A DNA stretch of 64,000 nt. Origin: CBDIHP01 sp965279195 (GTDB taxonomy: Bacteria > Planctomycetota > Planctomycetia > Isosphaerales > Isosphaeraceae). A program made the translations under genes and the position numbers. The stretch is from assembly GCA_965279195.1 (NCBI GenBank), contig CBDIHP010000045.1, forward strand, positions 124,001 to 188,000. The letters run 5' to 3'. Positions 1-7,526 of this stretch are shown piece after piece; the first letter of the stretch is position 1; each line of letters begins with the position of its first letter. The notes under the pieces are model-generated. The model ran no database searches and had not been told where the DNA came from. It saw nothing but the letters and a program-made list of their open reading frames with translations.

Positions 1-133
1 TCCTCTCCGTCAGGACGAGGAACTTCGGGTTGATCTGGCTCGCGGGTGGCTTGACGATCGTGAACGTCGTCAAGGCAACGCGGGATTCAAGCGTCGAGTC
101 GATCAGCGCGGGGCGGAAAGCGCGGCGTCTCAT
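1..133 (-). CDS. N-terminus of a probable exported protein (LEPR-XLL-like leader), cut by window edge
   Basis: Only the first 44 codons lie in the window; the gene continues to the left. The peptide begins MRRRAFRPALIDSTLESRVA. A basic start followed by a short Leu-Glu-x-Arg motif resembles the LEPR-XLL-type N-terminal segments found on large secreted or surface proteins of planctomycetes. That resemblance is by eye. No catalytic domain is visible, so the function is unknown. The 281 bases between it and the next gene carry no convincing reading frame. Confidence 0.45.
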   Translation of the reverse strand, partial: MRRRAFRPALIDSTLESRVALTTFTIVKPPASQINPKFLVLTER

Positions 134-414
134 GGATAACACTCTCAAGGTGTAAGCTTCGCCTAGTCTACGCAGACGGCCCATACACCTGAGCACGGCG
201 CGTAACAAAAATCAAGATCCTCTCTATAATTGCATGAGTCGCAGGTATGGTGTTGGGTTCCAGGCTCAGGCCGACCCGTCGGAAACCGAGGGCGACTCTT
301 CCTCGCGTCACTGGCGTTTTGGGGCATGGTTCGGAAACAGAAAACCCCGGGCGGCTGCTAGCGCAGGGGGTTCACGCCACCACGGGAGCGGAATCCGGGC
401 CGGGCGTTCGGGCG

Positions 415-642
415 TCAGTCTATGCGCGGCGGCGCGGCTTCAGCGAACCCGATCGCCTTCGCGCGGTCGATCGCGGCCCGGTCGAGAAAAGCGGCGATCG
501 TCACGCGGTCGTGTGCGGCGGCCCGCGCGAGCCAGTCGGCGTAGGCGGTCGAGACGCGAAGCCCGATCGTCTTCACGTCGCCCGTCTGCCGTTCCTTGTT
601 CTTCGGGGATCGTTCCCCGCCGGTTTTCTTGACGCGAGCCAT
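415..642 (-). CDS. Small ribbon-helix-helix-like protein
   Basis: A 75-residue protein with a Lys/Arg-rich first 20 residues, then a strand-like stretch (VKTIGLRVS, about 23-31) followed by two predicted helices (AYADWLARAAAHDR and TIAAFLDRAAIDRAKAIG). This is the layout of CopG/Arc-type or mobilisation-type DNA-binding proteins. The ATG is preceded by GAGGTG at good spacing. The upstream gap contains a perfect inverted repeat (688-697/753-762) that could be its operator. No toxin-like partner lies directly next to it, so an antitoxin role cannot be claimed. A regulator or accessory protein of a mobile element fits the surroundings. Confidence 0.6.
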   Translation of the reverse strand: MARVKKTGGERSPKNKERQTGDVKTIGLRVSTAYADWLARAAAHDRVTIAAFLDRAAIDRAKAIGFAEAAPPRID

Positions 643-687
643 CGGCGCACCTCGATCGTTATGGGTCGATCAGACACGCCGTTATTC

Positions 688-762
688 TACGCCGTACGCA
701 AGCCGAGCGCAAAAAGAATATTTCCCGGACCACCCTATTGCGTCTTCCGTATGTACGGCGTA
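688..762. promoter_or_regulatory. Perfect 10-bp inverted repeat in a divergent intergenic region
   Basis: TACGCCGTAC (688-697) is repeated in inverse orientation as GTACGGCGTA (753-762), separated by 55 bases that include an A-rich stretch (aaaaagaatattt). It lies between the leftward ribbon-helix-helix-like gene and the rightward gene at 869. Paired operator half-sites for the adjacent DNA-binding protein are a reasonable guess. A long-looped RNA hairpin is less likely. Confidence 0.35.
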
Positions 763-868
763 CTATTGTCCTGTCGGGTGTGAGTGGCACACGCGACCAA
801 AACAAAAGGCTCGGAAGCGTGGATCAGACGCCCCCGAGCCGGAAGCCCCGGGATCTGGACCCGAAGCC

Positions 869-1132
869 ATGACCATCCTGTTCGACTCCGCCGCGACCGT
901 CAAGCCCCAGACCTTCGCGGCCGACCTCTTCCCGCCCGCCTCTTCGCGTCCGGCTGAAGTCTCGACCGTCCCGACCGTCTTCTCGCGGACCAGCGACGAC
1001 GAGCCCAACCGCGAGGACGTGATCGCGCACTACTTCCGCGACGAAATCGCCGCCGCGAACGCGATGCTCGACGAACTCGCGGCCGAGGCCGAGGCCGCCT
1101 CTCATCTCGACTGCGGCCGGATCTTCATCTGA
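869..1132 (+). CDS. Hypothetical 87-residue acidic protein
   Basis: Starts MTILFDSAATVKPQTFAADL. A Pro/Ser/Thr-rich, probably disordered first half is followed by an acidic helical second half (about 45-78, rich in Ala, Glu and Asp). The frame stays open well upstream, but the ATG at 869 is preferred because the upstream part reads like non-coding sequence (Arg/Pro/Cys-rich with no composition pattern). No domain is recognised. It is the first of three short rightward genes of similar style (869, 1258, 1700) that look like cargo of one accessory element. Confidence 0.5.
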   Translation: MTILFDSAATVKPQTFAADLFPPASSRPAEVSTVPTVFSRTSDDEPNREDVIAHYFRDEIAAANAMLDELAAEAEAASHLDCGRIFI

Positions 1133-1257
1133 TCGCCGGTTCTCGCGCCCCGGGTCCGCCCGGGGCGTCCTGCCGACTCTCCCCCTCATCTCGACGAGAA
1201 GCCCGACGCGAGGTCGCGAAGGCTCACACCAGGATCCGCGAGGACAGGAGATAGCAC

Positions 1258-1506
1258 ATGGCGAGCGCGAAGACTGCCGGCCCGGACCGGATGTATTACG
1301 TCTGCAAACTGATCGGCCTGTTTCAAGATGCGTTGTGCGAGGAACTCGTCGTCGAGGCCGCCCGGATCGAGCGCCTCTTGAGCGAGATGCTCCGCGCGGA
1401 ATACCCCGGCCGCATCTTCCAGTTCTGCGAACTCGCGATCTTCGTCGAGCCGAACACGCCGCCCGGCAAGGTCGAGCAGATCGAGATGGTTCGCGTCGCG
1501 GGCTGA
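1258..1506 (+). CDS. Hypothetical 82-residue protein
   Basis: Begins MASAKTAGPDRMYYVCKLIG and is mostly helical (about 12-50), ending in a beta-like segment (FCELAIFVEP). A clear ribosome site, AGGAG, lies 9 bases before the ATG, which supports this as a real gene. No family is recognised. It lies 125 bases after the preceding small gene on the same strand, so the two may be co-transcribed. Confidence 0.55.
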   Translation: MASAKTAGPDRMYYVCKLIGLFQDALCEELVVEAARIERLLSEMLRAEYPGRIFQFCELAIFVEPNTPPGKVEQIEMVRVAG

Positions 1507-1699
1507 TCCGTCCGTAGATCCCTCCCGCCCCGGGCGAGCCCCGGGGTATCCCTCTCGCCCGAGACGATCGGGCCGGAGGGGAATCACTGAATCTCGACGG
1601 GCGAGGCGAACCGGCCGACGCGGATCCCGCTGCGCCCCGATCCCGCTGCGGATGTTCCGCGCCAGCGCCCGCACGAACCCCCGAACCGAGGCCCGACCC

Positions 1700-1990
1700 A
1701 TGCCACCTGCGATCTCGACCCCCGACCGATTCCTCGCGACGCCTTACGCCGAGCGCAACGCCCAGATCATTCACGCGCTTGTCGCGGTCGGATGGAGCGC
1801 GCAGGCGCAGCGCGTCGCCCGCGACTTGCAATTCATACCGATCGATCTCGTCGGCCCGAGGACGATCGCCGAACTCGCGGAGCACGCGGCGCGGGTCGAG
1901 ACCGGGCGCACGGGCGGGGTCCGGTTCGCGTCGGCGCGCGCCCGGTTCCTGGCGCTCGTCGAGGACGCCCGCGTCGGCCGCGACACCTGA
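1700..1990 (+). CDS. Hypothetical 96-residue protein
   Basis: Begins MPPAISTPDRFLATPYAERN and is predicted to be helical, with many Ala, Arg and Ile residues and a repeated AEHAARVETGRT-type heptad character near the C-terminus. The start at 1700 is chosen because GAGG lies about 8 bases upstream; an earlier in-frame ATG at 1652 would add a 16-residue basic stretch. No conserved domain is recognised. It belongs to the same run of short rightward accessory genes. Confidence 0.45.
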   Translation: MPPAISTPDRFLATPYAERNAQIIHALVAVGWSAQAQRVARDLQFIPIDLVGPRTIAELAEHAARVETGRTGGVRFASARARFLALVEDARVGRDT

Positions 1991-2454
1991 TCGTCTGCGA
2001 CGCCATTCCCCCGCTTCGCGCGGAGGTTTCGCCGTTCACCGAACTCCCGCAAATCCCGCGAATAACCGATGCGATCGCCGGAAGACGCTCGGGACCGCCG
2101 CGCGAAGACGCCGCACGATCGAACAGAGTGGACCACCTTATTCCTGTGCGGCAATATAAATTTGCGAAATGCAATTCCGATGCCGGTCGAGAAAAGTTTC
2201 TAATTGGGGGCGCCACCCCTAATTACGGGCTGGGCCCGAGTTCGCGCCGGCCGCGCCGCCTCGACGTCGCCGGATCGCGTCGGATCTCCTCGCGGGATGC
2301 CAGCGTCGAGCCGCCCGCGCCCCTCGCGCCCGGCCGGTCTCGACCCGCGCGCGCAAGCCGCGCGGCGCTAATTGCCAGGACGACGGGCGAGTCGGCCCCG
2401 TCTCGTGCGAGGCTGCCGAATCGGCGGCCGATCATGGCCGAGTCCTGAGCCCGG
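1991..2454. other. Gene-poor stretch with one hairpin
   Basis: No reading frame here has convincing composition or a ribosome site. An AT-richer patch at 2140-2225 contains an imperfect hairpin, TAATTGGGG (2201-2209) against CCCCTAATTA (2216-2225). This could be a terminator for the small gene ending at 1990 or a remnant of a mobile-element end. Confidence 0.3.
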
Positions 2455-2565
2455 CTAGCTGGGCCTATCGCGCCCGGCGATCGAGGCGAGTGTACCCGCG
2501 CACGTCGCGAGGCTGGCAACGATCGCGACGATGGCGATGATCGCGAGGTGGAATTCAGAGATCAT
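2455..2565 (-). CDS. 36-residue single-pass membrane microprotein
   Basis: Begins MISEFHLAIIAIVAIVASLA and continues through a short Cys/Gly stretch to a polar tail (GRDRPS). One uninterrupted hydrophobic helix covers about residues 6-28. A strong Shine-Dalgarno sequence (GGGAGG) lies 9 bases before the ATG, and codon third positions are mostly G or C, as in genuine genes of this genome. The function is unknown. It is transcribed away from the gene at 2739, sharing an AT-rich divergent promoter region with it. Confidence 0.5.
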   Translation of the reverse strand: MISEFHLAIIAIVAIVASLATCAGTLASIAGRDRPS

Positions 2566-2629
2566 TCCTGGGCGCCTCCCGGCGAGATCGTATCTCGGCG
2601 GGGCCGCCGAAGCGATGGGCAAGCGATTC

Positions 2630-2665
2630 GGTACGTTAATTGCGTTCAAATCTAATTGGTACGTT
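2630..2665. promoter_or_regulatory. Direct repeat in an AT-rich divergent promoter region
   Basis: GGTACGTT occurs at 2630-2637 and again at 2658-2665, embedded in the most AT-rich part of the neighbourhood (attcggtacgttaatt and taattggtacgttgat). The repeat lies between the leftward microprotein gene and the rightward gene at 2739. The 28-base period is close to three helical turns, which would suit a bound dimer pair. This is inference only. Confidence 0.25.
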
Positions 2666-2738
2666 GATCCGATGTCCGGCTAGAATCCGACGGGCGGCCA
2701 CCCCTCTCCGGCCGCCGAGACGAGCCCGGGGCGTGGAC

Positions 2739-3272
2739 ATGAGGCTGGCGCGGATGGCGTGCGTCTATTGCGGAGCGCGCAGGATCGAACTCGGATGCGC
2801 CGGCCGGGAATCTCGGCGCCCGCTCTCGACGACCGATACCGACGCGTCCGCGCCCGAGACGTGCGAAGAGTGCGAGGATGTACTCTATCGGTACTTCTCC
2901 TCTCGCTCACTGGCTGGCACACTCGCCGAGCGACTCGCGTCGTTTGTTGGCCGAATCTACGGCATGCGCGCGCTCCTCAACGATCCGGATGTCGCAGCAC
3001 TCTTCCCGGACCCGGCGAAGATCCCCGAAGTCGCGGCATCGATGGAGGAGAGCGAGGCGCTCGCGGCCGTGATCCGCAGCATCGGGCGTCCGACGTGCAT
3101 CTGGATCGGGCCGCATCGGCCGCTCCTGTGCGCGGCCAGCTACGTGGTGTTCGTCGCGGGCGCGTCGGGGCTGGAGCTATTCGAGGTCGATGATTCGACG
3201 GCGCTACGGCCGTGGTTCGATCGCGACGTCGCGGCGGCGCAGGACTTCACTCCCGATGGCCGCCCGCTGTGA
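2739..3272 (+). CDS. Hypothetical protein with an N-terminal CxxC pair
   Basis: A 177-residue protein. CVYC (about residues 8-11) and CEEC (about 44-47) could form a zinc knuckle, although 35 residues separate them. The middle is helical (SLAGTLAERLASFVGRIYGM), and the C-terminal half alternates hydrophobic strands (LCAASYVVFVAGASGLELFE). The ATG at 2739 places the first CxxC close to the start; a longer frame exists upstream but reads like non-coding sequence. No family is recognised. It ends 30 bases before the stop of the oppositely oriented gene at 3303. Confidence 0.5.
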   Translation: MRLARMACVYCGARRIELGCAGRESRRPLSTTDTDASAPETCEECEDVLYRYFSSRSLAGTLAERLASFVGRIYGMRALLNDPDVAALFPDPAKIPEVAASMEESEALAAVIRSIGRPTCIWIGPHRPLLCAASYVVFVAGASGLELFEVDDSTALRPWFDRDVAAAQDFTPDGRPL

Positions 3273-3302
3273 ATTTCCCCATCGCCTCGCGATCCCGCCG
3301 CG

Positions 3303-3599
3303 TCAATTGCCGTCCCATTCGAGCGCCCGCAGCAGGATTTTTGCGGATCGTACCGGATCCGGCCCCGTGAAATGCATCAGCATCTCGACGAGCGTCTCGC
3401 CCCTGCGAGTCGGGCCGAGCGCGGCGAACGAAGCGTCGTCTGCCCCGGGGTCGGCGAGCGAGGAATTGATCCTGCGGGCGAGGCGACGAAAAGTCTCGAT
3501 CCGGCTCAGGCTGGCTTGCTCGCAGGCCAATTCGCGGGCTGCATCGCGCACAGCGATCGCGGCCGACCTCGGGTTGCAACCCTGTAAGCATGGGTCCAT
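3303..3599 (-). CDS. Hypothetical 98-residue protein
   Basis: Begins MDPCLQGCNPRSAAIAVRDA. The body is largely helical, with an Ala/Arg-rich segment (about 14-45) and a short C-terminal helix ending LRALEWDGN. The start at 3599 is the first ATG with plausible coding composition downstream; the frame continues upstream through a basic stretch that looks non-coding. No family or catalytic motif is recognised. It is convergent with the gene ending at 3272. Confidence 0.4.
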   Translation of the reverse strand: MDPCLQGCNPRSAAIAVRDAARELACEQASLSRIETFRRLARRINSSLADPGADDASFAALGPTRRGETLVEMLMHFTGPDPVRSAKILLRALEWDGN

Positions 3600-3765
3600 G
3601 ACGTTATCCCGGCGACTTCGACGGGGGGAACGGCCGAATCGAACCGTAACGCGGCGTCGCGCCTTCGGCCGTGAAGCGTATGTTATCGCACGCGGCGCAA
3701 CGAGCACAACTCCGATCCATTGAAATAATTCGCGACCGCGACATCTCGGCGAAGAAACGAACGAG

Positions 3766-4350
3766 TCAGAGGAGCGACAGCAGTTCGGCGAAGTCGATCG
3801 GCTTGATGATGACTCGCTCCGCTCCGGCTGCGAATGCGGCGGCTAGCGCACGCCGGTCGCTCATCCCGGTCGTAACGATGACGCGGGCGCGGGAGTTCGC
3901 CTCGCGGACCTTCGGGATCAGCGAGTGTCCCGGGCCGTCGGGCAACATCAGGTCGAGTATCACGACGTCCGTCGTCGAACGCACCGCGTTCCTCGCGCCG
4001 GTCAAGTCGATGGCGTGATCGACCTCGAAACCTCTGGAGCGTAGAAGTCGGGCGAGTGCGCGGGCCGCCGTCGCATCGTCCTCGACGATGAGGATGCGAG
4101 GCTTGGCGTGCGCGCCGTCCACCTCGCCCGATGCGGGGAGCGCGGTCGGCATCGCATCGGGCCCGTCGCCCTCCGTCCCGGGAAACAACGCCGCGAATCG
4201 CATGGGAAGCGAGCGCGACACTCGAATCGCTACCGTCATCGTCGTGCCCGCCTTGTCCCCACGGGGAACCAACTCGGAGGAGATATCGATTCGCAGCGGG
4301 TTATGTGGGAGCGCGTTAATGTAATGCGGATGCGTCCGACGAGACAACAA
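3766..4350 (-). CDS. Receiver-domain protein, probably a 5'-truncated hybrid histidine kinase
   Basis: The C-terminal part (about residues 83-194) is a response-regulator receiver domain: ILIVEDD acidic pocket, phospho-acceptor Asp in VVILDLMLPDG, and Lys in IIKPIDF. Before it, DISSELVP...AGTTMTVAI resembles the last strand and tail of a HATPase domain. That would make this the end of a hybrid kinase whose catalytic part is missing. The only start that covers the whole coding-like stretch is a TTG at 4350, 12 codons after an in-frame stop; an ATG at 4239 would give just the receiver. Probably a remnant rather than a working regulator. Confidence 0.5.
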   Translation of the reverse strand: MLSRRTHPHYINALPHNPLRIDISSELVPRGDKAGTTMTVAIRVSRSLPMRFAALFPGTEGDGPDAMPTALPASGEVDGAHAKPRILIVEDDATAARALARLLRSRGFEVDHAIDLTGARNAVRSTTDVVILDLMLPDGPGHSLIPKVREANSRARVIVTTGMSDRRALAAAFAAGAERVIIKPIDFAELLSLL

Positions 4351-4594
4351 AAATCACAGAAACTTTCAGAAATATGTTCGGATTAGATCTGGATTTCATT
4401 CACTCGATTACTGGCAGTTTTGCGGCCGCTTGACCATTCTGGCATGCGGTGTTTTGTGCGTCATCCGTCGGGCGGGCAACGCTACACGATCCGCCGTCAC
4501 AGCCCGGGTTCCCGACCCGGTCGAGCGGGGCTGGCTCACTGAGGCAGATAGCCCGGATTGCCCAGCGCGGCGAACCCGCTCGACACGAGCGCGG

Positions 4595-4918
4595 TCAAGC
4601 CTTGCTGCCGGGGCAGTCCACGATCGGGACGAACTGCTTTGGGGCTTTGCTAACACATTCGTCGCCATCGTCCCCGAAGTGAGCGGGCTCGAACACACCC
4701 GGTCGGATCTCTCGCTCGATCCGAGCGCCGCCGAGAAGCCCGGCGACTTTCTTCAGGACGGCCGTTCCCGATGCCCCCTTGGAAGTGCTCGACGCACCGC
4801 GAGGGTATCCAAGGTTGAGCGTAGCGGCGAGGGCCGGATCTACCTCGCATCTCCAGACCCAACCTTCTTCGAGCGTGACGACAAGCCTATCGTCGTCGCA
4901 AACCAGCCGCCCTATCAT
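4595..4918 (-). CDS. Hypothetical 107-residue protein
   Basis: Begins MIGRLVCDDDRLVVTLEEGW, with alternating strands in the first 40 residues that suggest a small beta-rich fold. A Ser/Gly/Ala loop follows, then a helix (VLKKVAGLLGGARIERE). The C-terminus is acidic, with Cys at about 88 and 102. The ATG is preceded by a weak GAGGAC. No family is recognised. It lies downstream of the Trypco2-like gene on the same strand, but the 331-base gap argues against a tight operon. Confidence 0.45.
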   Translation of the reverse strand: MIGRLVCDDDRLVVTLEEGWVWRCEVDPALAATLNLGYPRGASSTSKGASGTAVLKKVAGLLGGARIEREIRPGVFEPAHFGDDGDECVSKAPKQFVPIVDCPGSKA

Positions 4919-5249
4919 TGAGGCGTCCTCCGCCAGAACTCGCTTCGTTCACCGGCTCGATCATTGTCCGATGCACGCGCCGTAACAAGCCCCCGGCGAT
5001 TTCACTCTAACCACTTGCTTTCGGGGAGCCTGACCAACCCGATAGTAGGGTCGAGTCATTCACGCATGCAGCGTGTGTCGTGCCTCCATCGAGTCCGATG
5101 CCAACGGCCGCGTCGAGTTGCTCCCGATGACTTCGCTCGACTGATCGCCCGAGCCCGTACCCGCACCGCATGAGAGCGGGCGGGTTGCGGGTGAGTCGCT
5201 TCCGGTCCGCCGGATTGTGGCGAGTGAAACCGTCAGGTGAGCTATGGCA
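4919..5249. other. 331-base gap without a supported gene
   Basis: Frames crossing this stretch on either strand have no ribosome site and an amino-acid composition typical of non-coding GC-rich DNA. It separates the 107-residue gene from the Trypco2-like gene. No clear repeat or terminator was seen. Confidence 0.3.
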
Positions 5250-5570
5250 TCAGGACGAATACTCATACGTTGCCGGAGTGCGCGGTTCCGATTCCGGCAA
5301 CTGAATATCAACGGAGAATTTGACCCGAGAGACAGTAGAAGTCACCGACTCCTGTTTGCCTTCGCCTCCAAAATTGATCCCCGCAACCGTAATCCCGCCC
5401 TTCTTTGCCGAGGTTCCGGCTTCGGTTACGGTCAAAGCCACGTCGAAATCAATGCTCCGGAGCTTTCGCGACTGAATGGTTCCACCATTTTCGCGGATCG
5501 AAGGGATCGCCGATTGCACGCCGCTCACGACCTGGCCCAGCACTTCGCGGACAAATTCGTCGAGGTTCAT
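5250..5570 (-). CDS. Trypco2-like domain protein
   Basis: A 106-residue protein. A helix (NLDEFVREVLGQVVSGVQSA) is followed by strands IDFDVALTVTEAG, GGITVAGINFGGEG and VSRVKFSVDIQLP. This order, including the S-x-V-S-R-V-K-F-S-V strand, matches my recollection of the Trypco2 (trypsin-co-occurring 2) domain, known from predicted bacterial conflict and effector-associated systems. An ATG at 5570 with GGAAGGA just upstream is preferred to a GTG 12 codons earlier. The gene is divergent from the nuclease-like gene at 5852; a perfect inverted repeat lies between them. No trypsin-like protease is adjacent. Assignment is by motif only. Confidence 0.55.
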   Translation of the reverse strand: MNLDEFVREVLGQVVSGVQSAIPSIRENGGTIQSRKLRSIDFDVALTVTEAGTSAKKGGITVAGINFGGEGKQESVTSTVSRVKFSVDIQLPESEPRTPATYEYSS

Positions 5571-5643
5571 GGTTCCTTCCGGTTTAGCGCCCACTAAATC
5601 GTTCACGAGTGGCTATTGGTTCAGTCCGACTCAAGAGCATTCG

Positions 5644-5686
5644 TCACTTGCTGCCGAAATGTTGAGTGCGTTTCGGCAGCAAGTGA
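5644..5686. repeat. Perfect 16-bp inverted repeat between divergent genes
   Basis: TCACTTGCTGCCGAAA (5644-5659) pairs exactly with TTTCGGCAGCAAGTGA (5671-5686) around an 11-base spacer, TGTTGAGTGCG. It lies in the gap between the leftward Trypco2-like gene (start 5570) and the rightward nuclease-like gene (start 5852). Possible roles are an operator for a dimeric regulator, a hairpin in the nuclease mRNA leader, or a mobile-element end. There is no T-run, so a terminator is less likely. Confidence 0.6.
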
Positions 5687-5851
5687 TGCGTTCGATCAGT
5701 GGACGAGCGGCAACCCGTCCGGCGACTTCGGCGACTGCTTGCTTTCTGTCTCGGCCGGCTTGCCCTTGAAGGTCGCGGCGACTCAGCGCGGTAGAATCAA
5801 GCAAATCGTCCGATCTACGTAACCGCCCACCTGGCGATAGCGGGGCAAAGC

Positions 5852-6799
5852 ATGGGCAGTAAGAATCGTCGCCGCAATCCGGGTTGGAGGGAGTTCGAGA
5901 AACTGATCGCCCGGATCGAGGAACGGTTTGCGGCAAAGGGGGCGGTCGTGAAATCCCCTGATCGAATTCGTGACATTCGACATGGCAAACTACGCGAGGT
6001 CGATGCTTCCATTCGGCTTCAAGCATGTAGCGCGCCCGTGCTCATCACCATTGAGTGCAGGAAACGTTCTTCTCCTCAGGATACCGTGTGGATCGAACAG
6101 CTTGCCCAGAAGCGGCTGAACCTTGGCGCCTCGCTCACGATAGCCGTCTCAAGCAAGGGTTTCTCCTCTACTGCGATCACGGACGCGGCGCTTGCAGGCA
6201 TCCAGCTGCGGACGCTAAGCGAGATCACGGCCGACGATGTCGCCTCTTGGTGCGAGGTCGAATATGTCCACGTGGGCCGGGCGATTTACGATATCCAGCG
6301 TCTGACGCTTTTCGCAGCCGATGGGCATCCGGTAGAACCGCTCGCGATGCGCTCTGAGTTTGTCGACATCGGCGGCCAGTTGAACAGCCTTTCGCCATTC
6401 ATACACTCCCCGAGCGGCGATCGGACCGTGAACAGCATGATTGATTCTTGGCAGCGGCAAGCTGAGGGGGAGGGCGATCTCCTCTATGGCGTTGAGCCAA
6501 ACGGCCCACTGATCCCAAAGGTCTTAATCTCGGGTCTTGAGCCCGATACGTATTGGATTGACGGTTGCGATGGTCCGATCTTCCTTCGCGGATTCGCACT
6601 CGAACTGAGGGTTGGCTTGGCCGTGGAGACCCACCCCGTCGTCGGAAGGTACGGTTATTCCTCTACCGACGGGACGATTTGCGAGCGCGTCGAGACTGTC
6701 TTTCCTGTGCCCGATCGCCCCGATCAAATGGTCAGAGCATCCCTGCAACGCGACGCGAAAAACAGCATTACTGCCGAACTGCGGCTGGAATCCGAGTGA
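5852..6799 (+). CDS. PD-(D/E)xK restriction-endonuclease-like protein
   Basis: A 315-residue protein whose first 130 residues resemble the nuclease core of Mrr-like and related restriction endonucleases: a helix with Glu16 (WREFEKLIARIEERF), Asp51 in KLREVDASIR, then a strand ending in Glu68 (VLITIECRKR), and WIEQLAQKR followed by LTIAVSSKGFSSTAI. The usual Lys of E-x-K is Arg70, with Lys71 next to it. The remaining ~190 residues are beta-rich and unrecognised; they may read a target or sense a partner. Third codon positions are less G/C-biased than in the core genes, consistent with transfer. The divergent Trypco2-like neighbour suggests a defence role, but no methylase is present. Confidence 0.55.
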   Translation: MGSKNRRRNPGWREFEKLIARIEERFAAKGAVVKSPDRIRDIRHGKLREVDASIRLQACSAPVLITIECRKRSSPQDTVWIEQLAQKRLNLGASLTIAVSSKGFSSTAITDAALAGIQLRTLSEITADDVASWCEVEYVHVGRAIYDIQRLTLFAADGHPVEPLAMRSEFVDIGGQLNSLSPFIHSPSGDRTVNSMIDSWQRQAEGEGDLLYGVEPNGPLIPKVLISGLEPDTYWIDGCDGPIFLRGFALELRVGLAVETHPVVGRYGYSSTDGTICERVETVFPVPDRPDQMVRASLQRDAKNSITAELRLESE

Positions 6800-7217
6800 T
6801 GCGGGGTCGGGCGTGCGGCGAGCCCCCGCCTTGGAAGCGCGACACGGTCGCAACTCGCGTGTGACCGCGCTGAGGTCCGACAAGATCGCCACGGCCGGAG
6901 ACACCGCCTGTCCTGCCCAGTGCGGGCGCGTCGTCGTGGCGCGGAACTTCCGCGAGCGCGAGCCGCACCACAAACTCCACGCAGAGCGGGGCAATTCGGC
7001 ACGCGATATCCATTCCGCGCGATACAAACTATACACCGAACGGGGCTATGTATCGCGCCGGCGGCGAGCCCGGCTAGCCGCGCTCCGGCTCCGGCCGCAT
7101 GCCGCCCGACTCAGCCGACGCCAGTCGAGTGCCATCACGCCCATCCGGATCGTATCGGAGCGATTCCGTGTTAGCCTTCCGTCCAATGCTGGCGGTCAAC
7201 CCAATGGAGGCTAGCAC
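6800..7217. other. 418-base gap without a supported gene
   Basis: Frames in this stretch are Arg/Pro/Ala-rich, mutually overlapping and lack ribosome sites, so none is called. The last bases contain GGAGG, which belongs to the following small gene. No clear repeat is visible. Confidence 0.3.
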
Positions 7218-7490
7218 ATGGCGATTATGTACCTGCTCGGCGCGATTGCGGCCATTTACGGCCTTCACCGCCTGGCGTTGAACCTCGAAGACAAGGGGCA
7301 TCTCTACTATCTCCGGCGCAAGCCCAGCGGTGGGGCGGCGGGTTCGTTTGTCGCCATGCACAGACTCTTCGAGCCTCAATACCAGCACGTCGAGCACGTC
7401 AGCCGCGAGTTTCAACGCGTAGAAGAGGATGAGGCCGGAGGACGCGGCGACGGCGGGACGCCTACTGATCCCGCAGCCGCTGCGTCGTAA
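7218..7490 (+). CDS. Small membrane-anchored protein
   Basis: A 90-residue protein whose N-terminal helix (MAIMYLLGAIAAIYGLHRLA) looks like a membrane anchor. A charged, partly helical middle follows (about 24-72), then a Gly/Asp/Ala-rich tail. The ATG is well supported by GGAGG 9 bases upstream. No family is recognised. It lies at the right end of the accessory region, just before an integrase-like remnant on the other strand. Confidence 0.55.
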   Translation: MAIMYLLGAIAAIYGLHRLALNLEDKGHLYYLRRKPSGGAAGSFVAMHRLFEPQYQHVEHVSREFQRVEEDEAGGRGDGGTPTDPAAAAS

Positions 7491-7526
7491 ATCAACCTCG
7501 CCCTTCGCATCGCAAGCATGCTTGCG

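Noticed and set aside
415..1132. Toxin-antitoxin pair formed by the ribbon-helix-helix-like gene and its divergent neighbour
   Set aside because: The genes are divergent rather than an operon, and the neighbour has no toxin-like fold or motif.
4495..4530. tRNA-like T-arm (cccgggttcccgacccgg)
   Set aside because: A short GC hairpin only; no acceptor stem, anticodon arm or CCA-compatible end could be matched around it.
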